Below are positions 34,470 to 44,300 of a stretch of 64,000 bases of DNA, in pieces. The stretch is from Membranipora membranacea. Lineage: Eukaryota > Bryozoa > Gymnolaemata > Cheilostomatida > Membraniporidae. The notes beneath the pieces are model-generated. The model did not search any database. It saw only the letters and a list, made by a program, of their open reading frames with translations, and was not told where the DNA came from. The position numbers and the translations under genes were made by a program. Each line of letters opens with the position of its first letter. The first letter of the stretch is position 1. The stretch is from NCBI GenBank assembly GCA_914767715.1, contig OU612071.1, forward strand, positions 28,329,681 through 28,393,680, given 5' to 3'.

Positions 34470-36326
34470 CCTAAACAAGTGTAATATTTCATATAACTGA
34501 GCAGTAGAAGCAAGAACTCCTCTGCATCCTGCTGCTGTCCGTTTATGAGATCAGGAAATAAGCCTATAGATGTACATTACTCACAATAGCTTGATACTTG
34601 CTTTTGTACAAATTTTAGGTCATTAGTCATATGTCAATCAAATATGCGGCATGCAACAGCGTTGTAGAACAAATGATTGGAATATGGCGTAATATTGTTT
34701 TACTTAGTGGAGCAGAAGGTCATTTGACAGCCTGTTTTGAAAGCCGAATATACCGTTTAAAATCACAAGGTCCTGTCTCAATCTAAAATCTGAGAAATAA
34801 GGGTGCTTTAATGGCGGGCCGGCCATGTTAGACGCAACATCGCTCTCAGTCCGCAGCCATGGCAGAGCCAATCTGCTGGGGTACTGAGCCAACTAGTGTG
34901 TAGACCGCAGTTGAATTTGTAATCAGGACTCCTGACACTTGATGTCTAAGGTGAGGCGCTCAAACCAACTGAAATACCTACAACTCCTATACATCCATCA
35001 ATGAACTATGGTTTAGTTAAATTGACCCAATGCTGTGGGGGCTACATTAAACGTAGGTATTAAGGTAAGGGAAGGAAAACAACTTTGAAACCTGTCAAAT
35101 ATTTTATCCTGAATGTCTCCTCTCCATATAGTAAGGAATAGGCGAATTCATCACTGTCACCTGTCAGAGAAAAATTAACTTTGCCCTATACAGGTTCAAA
35201 TACACTTTATTCAGATTCTCTGGATCAAAAGTCTGTCCTATATATGGTAATCAAATGGTATGATGTAAAACCAAGCTCAGAAAAAGAAACATGTATAACA
35301 GCTTTTGATTTGATATGTAATTTCTACCTATATAAAAATTAATGTTACTGACATTTCAACTGATATATTATTCATATTATCCTGTACATGGATCTCCTTT
35401 TGCTGTCAAATCAAATATTGGTTGTTGGCAACGAATAATCTGAGTCACCGAGTTGACGAAGCATTGGTTCCCCTGATTACTCAGTCCTTGTCTATATAAC
35501 AGAAAAGATACTAGGATTAAAAATGTTTTTTTCGACTGATTGGAGCAAAATTGTGCCATAACTAACAACATGGAAATTCTACGGACCAAGAACCTGACTA
35601 CTAAACGCTTATTCTACAAGCAATAAAGAGGGAGTCCACAATCCATAACAGCCAGAAAATTGTTAGAGTATGGTTATAGAAAAGACATACAACTCATCGA
35701 TCAGTCATTCGGGAACAAATGTTGAAAACTTTAAAAAACTTCAATATTCCAAATGAAATATCGAACATATATCAGCATCATAATGTTTTTAGCAAGCTCT
35801 AGATATTATTCACCAATCATAACAGAACTTACATGACATCGTCTCTCTTTTATGAAAATAAATCATCGGTGGTGTTTCAATTTCCAATTGAAACATTGCA
35901 AATTTACAGGAGGATAACTTATTAATTACATGATACACATTGATTTTCTAGTTTTTGCCTTGTATGTTTGTTATACTCACTCTTATTATGATAGACATGT
36001 CACCGTGTACTATTTTGAGCGGTAAAAATAAAGTGGATATCAATCAATCAAATAGTGTAATAACTGGTGTTATGACTTGTGAATTGAATCCTTAGTGTAG
36101 AGGTAAGGTAACATGTTGACTCTGATGGACACAAATAAACATACAATGCATTTTACCATTAAAAACTAAATTGAGACGCAGCATCTGTTACCCAAGTACT
36201 TGAAAACTATAAGCAGCGAATAATCACTCACCAGGGCTCGTCTGTGGTGCAAACCTAATGCTCGCATATAATCCTGCTTTGTAGACATCTGCTCTTTACC
36301 ACAGGTTGTCGAAATTCGACACAGGC
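34470..36326 (-). CDS. partial ubiquitin-specific protease (peptidase C19), Cys box and QQDA box exons
   Basis: Minus-strand exons by eye: 35491-35388 (QGLSNQGNQCFVNSVTQIIR: the USP Cys box with catalytic Cys and oxyanion Asn), 35160-35092 (DSDEFAYSLLYGEETFRI) and 34563-34470 (GLFPDLINGQQQDAEEFLLL: the second conserved USP box). Phases of these three join (1, then 1). A possible upstream exon, 36326-36232 (TCGKEQMSTKQDYMRALGLH), ends at CTG|GTGAGT but its phase does not meet the Cys-box exon directly, so an exon is missing between them or it is spurious. USPs cleave ubiquitin from substrates in cytosol or nucleus. The His box is not seen in the window; the 33.4-34.2 kb element and the array lie where it should follow. 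The gene may be truncated, or may continue beyond large introns. Confidence 0.65.
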
Positions 36327-37871
36327 CTGGTGGAGATGTTTTTTAGAAGAAAAATCAATGAAAAAAAGGGATATAATAGAAAATTCATCTGGAAAATCAA
36401 TGTGATTTGATCGCATATGTCCGGTTAAATACATGTTGACACATTGTCACCATAGTATTATCGTTCAGGACTGAATAGAACTGAGGCAATATCATAGCCT
36501 CAAAAGACAAATTTTGTGGATGACTACAATAATTGCGTTCCCGCTGATTTCAATATCCAGTTGCATTTAAATAAATACTCAGATCCAGTTATCATTAACT
36601 TCAGTCATAGAATTTCAAGAAGTTGTCTCCACAAACATAACAATTATCATTACATGCGGCCTTGCTAGCAATCCTCTTTGAGTATGGTTACATGATCTGC
36701 TACCATATAAATCTGGTCAACATAATATAAACTGATAGTGCTCATAGTAGAAGTAGGACCGTCCTCTCTGATATGGCACCGGCGGACAACTTATCTTGGA
36801 CATGTTTCCTGTGCCAGTCACGAAGCTTATCATACGGCCAGACTAGCCCGCCTTAGCTATTCACTAAGTTTTAAATACATATAATGTTCAAACTCTCATT
36901 TTTGAAATAAGAAAAAAGTGTATTGAAGATGTTTAGTCTAGCTATGACTGTCAATAATATTTGTGTTACCATAGTTCTCAGTCAGTACAGCAAGAGACTT
37001 ACGATGATATCTCCATTAAAATAATTAAAAATCATCATACACAATTTCGTAACAATAACTAAGGCCTCATACCATAATGTGAAGATGAAGGCCTAGCCTT
37101 GTCACACAGATACAGTTTTTACTTTGGGGGTATTTTTGGCTGTAGTATGAGGAGCTGTCCTCTGTTTTTTGTATTCCCTACAAATTTAACACTCTTCTAG
37201 CACAATATGAAATAAAAGTTGATTTTGAAACTTAGTCGTCTTTACCCTTTCCAGCATCAATTTTTTTGCAAGTCCTGATCCTGATCCTCATCCTGTGACC
37301 AATGAACTACCTCTCCCTCATGAATAACAACAGGACAATATTGACCAATCAGCAATCAGTATCGCTCAAGCTATGTCTGGGACATTTGTCTAAATAAAAA
37401 TGGCCGCCAAGTGATGGTATCATCTTTGCATCTGTGAAATAAAATGGCTAATAAGCCCACGTTATTTACCAAAGAGAGGGAGAGGGAGTTCATTGCTGTG
37501 ACAGCAATGACCTCAATCTTGGAACAGATGTACTTCTCATAACATTAAAACTGAAAATTGAAATAATCAGTTCGAAGCATTTCAAACTTCTCTCTCTCAC
37601 TGAAATGTTGCTTTGTAGAAAATTCTACTCCTACAAAGGAAGCTGTTGAATCATATTCTACCCCTTCAATTTCACATTTGGGGTCATTCTTACAAAATTA
37701 CACTCTATTTAATTCTTGCAGAAACAAATATGATTTTGAATATGTATACCAAGAGTCAAATCTGTAGCTATAGTACTTTACCATGAAGTCAAGATTAAAA
37801 AGATAATTCTACCCCTGAAAATAGTCGTTTTTGAGAGTTGATTTCAGAATTATATACTTCTTTAAGAACCA
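36327..37871. other. no recognised gene
   Basis: A minus-strand open stretch near 36735-36850 (reads VWPYDKLRDWHRKHVQDK) could be an upstream exon of the USP gene, but its splice sites are weak and I cannot place it. The rest is AT-rich with nothing supportable. Confidence 0.3.
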
Positions 37872-40513
37872 TAGACTTAATAATAAATTACCATTGAGGC
37901 ACTTAATTATGGTGACGCGACGTCACTGGAGGGTGTGGAAACAGTGATTTTACCCATAGCTATCATTGATTTACCTGTCCAAGCTCTGGTTGAATGTTCA
38001 TAACTCAATTGGCTTCAATCGGAATTTAAGTTTGAAAATTGCAATAGATTCAGCAGCTTCTGCCGATCAATTTGATAGTCTATTTAGCTTCGTAGCTTGA
38101 AAATTATTGTTAAAGCAAGCTATTGAAAACGGTTCATAGACTCAAAGCTATAATTTTTTTGCAGTTTCAGTCCTAAATAAATGCTTATATCTCAAAAAAT
38201 TTTGATGGAATTCTGAGTTTGAAAATTGCAATGGGGTTTCTGGTAATAATTTTGATAGTCTGTTTAGCTTTGTAGCGCAAATATTATCAAAAGAGCAAGC
38301 TATTGAAAACTGTGCATAGACTCAAAGCTTTTTGCAGTTTCAACCCTGATTTGAAGTTTATTGCCTAAACAATTTAGAAGATTGCCGGAAATTGAACTAC
38401 ATCCTATTTTTAATGCGTAGTGTACGACCATATTTCGATATTCCTACGATGATCAATTTGTATTACACGTTCTTTTATCCACATTTAATTTATGGTATTG
38501 AATTTTATGGTCATGCCGCAAATTGTCATCTTAATCAAATCTATTTACTTCAAAAATCAGCTCTTTGTGTCATACTCAAAATCCGCCCACGTGGTCATGT
38601 GACCTCTTTCTTCTCCGAGTATCAAATTATGCCCATCGAAATGCTTTTTAAATACCGCTATTTGTTACATTTTAATAATACTCGCCTTAATGGGGAGTTA
38701 GAAATTCAAACCCCTGCCATTATAGCCACTAGGTCGAAGGAAAAATTTGCCCCAAAGAGAGCCAACAACTGTAGAGGGGAGAGGTCACTGTTAACCACAG
38801 GTGTTTACCTGTGGAATTCACACCTACTGGGGGAGGAGGGGGCGGCTCCTTCTGCTTTGCGTGGGAGGTTGGCGTCCTCGCTGTGGGGGTGTGGTTTGCT
38901 TCTTGTCGAGTAGGCTGCGTGTCTGGGCTTGCCCTGGGGACAGTAGCCTTCGTTTTCCCGGTAATCGGATGGTCGCCATACTAGTCCTGGAATAATCTGA
39001 CCATGCCGCTGCCTTATTTTATTTCACTATTTTAGTCATTTGATTTTAATTACAATAAATTGTTGCAGAAACCACAAAAAAAAGGGATTTCAAACTTGAA
39101 AATTGCAATAGACTCAGCAGCTTATGGGGCCCATTTTGAAGGTCTGTTCAGCTTTGTAGCTCAAGTATAACCAGGGAGTTTAGGACTTTCCTCCTTGTTA
39201 TAACTGAACAAGCAAGGACAATACCTAGCAGGCAGAGGAAAGTATAGTCATTGTACCACAGTTACATACTGGTGGTTCAGAAGATCCGCTCTGGCCTGGC
39301 TTTTCCATTATGAACAAATAGTGCTTAGCTTGATGAGTGTTACAACTGCTGTGTACTCAGAAATCTAGAAATCTGTTGCTATATTGCTGACTCCAGCAGA
39401 CCACAATAAACCTATGTATTTCAAAAGTTTAAAAGATTGTGTTTCGTGGTCGGAATTGGTGTATTATGATTTCCTATATTACCAGATTTGGCTGTTGCTT
39501 GTTGTATCAGGCTGCTAATATAAGGTAAGAACGAGGAGAATGCTGCCGGGGCAGAAGGTCTCCCTTTAATTTTGACCCACCGAAGTGACCATTATATTAG
39601 CTACACAGAATATCGTCTACTATGAACTTCAATTTTATTTGAAGCTTTGTGAGGTCCTGCCTTGACTTGTTTACTTCCAACTGTCTCTGTTGGTCACGTT
39701 TCAATAATGTTGGTGGATATTTTGTCTAGGGTCATGACATTTCTTATTGTGTATGCCTGGCTTAAAGTGAGCAAAAAAGCATTCAAAAAAAGCGAACACG
39801 AAATTAGTTATTTCTTTGGTAATTGTGTATTCACCAAGTAAATTCAATTGCTTGCTTCCTCAGTTATTCCAAGGAAGAGAGTCCTGAACTCCCTGGTTAT
39901 ACGTGAGCTACAAGGCAGAACAGACCATCAAAATGATCTCCACAAGCTACTGAATCTATTGCAATTTTCAAACTCAAAATCCAATTGAAATTAACAAGGA
40001 AATAAACTTTAAAACAGGGCTGAAAATGCAGAAAATTTAAAGCCTCGAGTCTAAGCACCATTTTTAACGGCTTGCTTTTTTGATAATATTTGAGCTACAA
40101 AGCTAAACAGACTGCCAAATTTATTACCAGAAACTGCTGAGTCTATTGCAATTTTCAAACTCAAAATTCAATTAAAATTGTTTGAGATATAACCATTTAA
40201 TCAGAACTGAAACTGCAAAAAAATTTATAACTTTAAGTCAATAGCTTGCTTTTTTGATAATATTTAAGCTACGAAGCTCAATAGACTATCAAAATGATCG
40301 CCAGAAGCTGCTGAATCTATTGCAAACTTAACTTAAATTCCGATCGAAGCCAATTGAGTTATCAACATTTAACCAGAGCCAGGACAGGTAAATCAATGAT
40401 AGCTATGGGTAAAAATCACTGTTTCTACACCCTCCAGTGACGTCGCGTCACCATAATTAAGTGCCTCACTTCAGCTATATACAGTGTCCTGTCTAGGTTT
40501 ATTATTAAGTCTA
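37872..40513. mobile_element. foldback element with ~0.6-kb inverted arms built from repeated sub-units
   Basis: The outer ends TAGACTTAATAATAAA (37872) and its complement (40498-40513), then GAGGCACTTAATTATGGTGA and GACGCGACGTCACTGGAGGG in both arms. The arms continue inward as ~180-bp sub-repeats (cores GAAAATTGCAATAGA, CAGCAGCTTCTG, TTTAGCTT.GTAGCT, TTTTTTGCAGTTTCAG). The left arm spans 37872-38370 plus 39080-39185, being split by a LINE fragment; the right arm is about 39878-40513. The ~0.7-kb centre has no ORF. Arms made of tandem sub-repeats recall FB/Galileo-type foldback transposons; that assignment is inference. Confidence 0.8.
38372..39078 (+). mobile_element. 5'-truncated LINE fragment inside the left foldback arm
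   Basis: An ORF of 173 codons from 38392 reads as the post-RT region of a LINE (YYTFFYPHLIYGIEFYG, then LLQKSALCVILKI). A short 3' UTR ends AATTACAATAAATTGTTGCA and an A-run at about 39070. Sub-repeats of the foldback arm resume immediately afterwards. Its more GC-rich 3' part (38800-38960) stands out from its surroundings. Confidence 0.75.
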
Positions 40514-41045
40514 CGATATCAACTAATACTATGCCATTGTCTATGTGTGCTAAGTTACAGACCTCTAGCTATAGTAGATCACCATGAGCTCCAGTGTGGT
40601 CCAGTTTTTTTTCCCATTTTTACCCCAAAAAAATGAGGTTTTCAGTGCTATTATCGTGAAGTAAAAGCTTTTTTAGAAATTTTCTTTGCTATATCAACTG
40701 ATACTATGCCATTGTCTATGTGTGCTAAGTTACAGACCTCTAGCTATAGTAAATCACCATGAGGACCAGAGTGTGGTCCAGTTTATTTTCCCATTTTTAC
40801 AAAAAAATGAGGTTTTCAGAGCTATTATCGTAAAATAAAAGCTTTTTTCAAAAAATGTTTTGGTCTATCAATTGATACTATGTCATTGTCTATGTGTGCT
40901 AAGTTACAGACCTCTAGCTATAGTAAATCACCATGTGGTCAATTTGTCTTGAGGTCCGCTTTGTATGTGGTCCATTTCTCTTGTGGTCCATTTTGTGTGT
41001 GGTCGATTTGTCAGGGTACCAGCTAGAGGTCGGAAATTTGGCACA
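40514..41045. repeat. inverted copies of the ~170-bp array (about 3 units)
   Basis: Reverse-complement units (GTTACAGACCTCTAGCTATA, ATCACCATGAG, GGTCCAGTTT) at about 40520-40940, nearly identical to the left units at 27.2-27.5 kb. They are followed by a degraded stretch with repeated GTGGTCCATTT and a final CAGCTAGAGGTCGGAAATTT. The outer right end of the foldback element abuts them. Confidence 0.85.
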
Positions 41046-41313
41046 TACAGTCTATGGCACAGATTCACATGATAATGAACTTGACAGGAAAATTAAAATG
41101 CGATTGTGATAATATTGATATTGAAATAAAACACAGAAAATAAATTATTTGAGAAGATTGTAGTGCGTATCAGAAAACAGTAGATGTCAGGTGCAATCAA
41201 TGAACCAAATTTGGAGGGTTAAAATTGGTAATGGCATAAAACTTCTTCTCAACCACAAGATTCTGTATTAACGTCTATTAACTGTGCCACATTTATGAGT
41301 TATTTATCAGTAC
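41046..41313. other. 3' flank of receptor-like gene B
   Basis: Downstream of the gene B stop codon; it would contain the 3' UTR. No clear poly(A) signal was identified on the minus strand. Confidence 0.35.
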
Positions 41314-44300
41314 TTAAGCTTTCTCTTTGGTACCGTTATACTTTATTCCAAACAATGCTGCCGCTAACTTGTACCATGCCTTAGGCACCTCCCCAGCTTT
41401 CTCATTGGTAACGTCATTGGTTGCGTCAGGAGCAGGACTCTCTCCAGCTGGAGTGGGGGCTGACTGTTTAGCTGGTAATTTTCTTCTCTTCTTCTTCTTC
41501 ACCTCAGTGGGTACAACACATGACTTTGATGGACTAGTCATTGGCGCAATCTTTGACTTGGAAAACCTTAAAAATAAAAAAGAAAACAGAGCATACTAAA
41601 CAAGTCGACATCACTTAAATTTTTAACTTGATTTTAAAGATGATGAGTATGATGATTATGAGTATGATGATGATACTTACTTTCGCATGAGGATATATCC
41701 TCCGAGTGCACTCACAATCACGATCACAACAGAGCATACACAGATAATCACGGTAGGGATAATTGTAGGGATCACTGCAGGGTTTACTGCATAGGGAGCT
41801 TGTACTTCAGCAGGAGAAGCTGTAAGGAACCATAATATGAGGTTGAGACAGATTGTGTTGATGATTAAGCTCTTCAAAAACTGACAACTCAGTTTGATAT
41901 CAAGCTTAAGCCCATCAAAGGTAGCTAATATATCAAGCGGTATCCTAGCACATGCATTGGTATCTTGACAACATGACACAGCAAGGATAAAGCTGGAATT
42001 ACAACATAATTTTCCTGTTATCCAATCACTCTGATAGGAATAGCGCTGCATATCTGGAAAAGGTTATTTTAGCAGTTTTGTCTCCTGCTTCTTAAACTCA
42101 CGGATAAGAACAGGAATACTGACAATCGGGGATCTCGTTGTCTTGTCCCCTCCTATATTAGATGACAACCAAAGCAGAAATATATAGCTCTGGTCAAACT
42201 GAGGATTCTCACTGAATTTGTATATTTGAGGCCCATTCTCCGATACCCCCTGGATAGTATAGGCAAGGTTCTCAAGTTTACCATAGTCTGGATTCGCCTG
42301 AAAATTCATACGATAGTATTTATAACTTAAATATAAGCTTATGAACTTGTGATGTCGAGGCAACAGAACTGTGAAAGGACTCAGAAAAAGCAGTTGTATT
42401 ATAATACAATTTACATTCTCAAGGATATGAAATATCCATTTCATCCTCAGACCTCTGACCTCTGGCCAAGCATAACATTACCATAATGTAAAGGGCTAGA
42501 AGCTGTTTGTGTTATCTTTAGACTCACCCAAGATAAAACCTGTATATCATTGCTCCTAACTGCACATGTGTAACACAGTATATGTACATTGTGAGGTAAG
42601 GGTGTATCTGATGTGATATTATATGTGAAGGAAACTTCATAAATATCTTCTTGACTGATGGGTTGAAGAGCTGCACCCTCCAGATCAAACATGGCATTCA
42701 AATCTGTAGGATACAGAACCTGATTTGTTTTTGAAAAGCAGATTTTTGATTATATCCGGCAGATGCGTGTAATGGTGGTTTTCAACTTAATACACGCTTA
42801 TTAAGTTGTGTTCCTTATCTGGATATATGATGAGCAAATTCTTTGTTCATAACCCTGACCACAGAAACTCATAAGTTAATTTACAAGAAGATTTAAGACT
42901 TACCGGGCGTTAGGACTTACCGGGCGTTAGGACTTACCGGGCGTTAGGACTTACCGGGTGTTAGGACTTACCGGGCGTAAACTGAATGGTCGATTCTCGA
43001 GTATAAAGGTCACTATATCTATAAGCTTCAGCGATGATGTCATATGTGACACCGCGTACATTATAAGATACCTGCAAAGAACCAGATTGAAGATTGCATG
43101 CTACAAATGGTCTTAATTTTACAATTATATTGTTATCGTATTTAGTCCGACTATGTGAAATATGCATCGGAACTATCTATTATTATATCACCTAGCCTTC
43201 ATAATACCCTCGAAGACGAAAATGAGATCATGCCTTTCACTTTCATTTAGAAAATTTGGTGGATAAGGATTAAGAGTTTGCTTCCGGTAGAGTTTTATCG
43301 CCATGGTTATAATGTACCTTACATTACGCTGTACAATGGGCAAATTATAAACTTCCCAAATCATAAATAGCATATCAAAATGAGTAGCTGTAAAAGGTTT
43401 AATGATCCTGCTGTCATTAATATCTGATAAACAGCTGAAAACAGTTACTCAAAATCTCAGGTATATCAGTCAGTTAGATTGATTTGTAATGATATATTTA
43501 GAATTCAAACCTTTCAACCAAACCAAACCAAACTCATAGTATCGAAACCTTTCATACCCTATACATCCAATTATTAAATTACGTTAAATTTCTAGCCACA
43601 TTTTGCAGTGGCTGCCCTGGACTACATAGTTTCATTTAATCTTCCAGAAAAAAGAAATTGACAATTAGAAAAAATATTGAAAACTACTCAAAGAAAACTT
43701 GGTCTATTAAAATGAGTTTAGAGATTGGTGTTAGTTCTGAACTGAACACAGCGGGGCACAGTGTCCCTGACTGCTTTAAATCTGCCCTTGTCATGCCAAT
43801 TCATAAAAAGGGTAAAAAATGTGACCCGTCAAATTATCGACCAATATCCTCACTTCCAATTCTGTCAAAGATATTTGAACATGACATGAAAAATCAGATG
43901 ATGTCTTACATAGAGAAACACAACCTATTTTCAGACCAACAATTCGGATTTCGTCAGAATCATTCAACCGAGCAAATGTTGCTATCTGTGCTGCAACAAT
44001 GGAAAACTGAACTTGACCAATCCACTCCATGTTACGTTGGAGCCTTATCCCTAAATGTCCGAAAAGCATTTGATACAATCAATCACAAACTTCTTTTATA
44101 CATACTGGATAAAAAACAATTCTCCAGTTCTGCAATAGCACTACTTCGATCATATCTTCAAAACCGATCCCAAGTAATGAAAATTGGGTTGTCACGATCT
44201 AATTCACAAGCAATCACCTGTGGGGTACCTAAAGGCTCAATTCTGGGTCCTATCCTCTTGAACTTAGCCATCAATGGATTGCTAGCAACATTTGACAATT

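Noticed and set aside
36735-36850. Candidate extra USP exon on the minus strand
   Set aside because: Open frame and protein-like, but splice sites are weak and I cannot connect it in phase.
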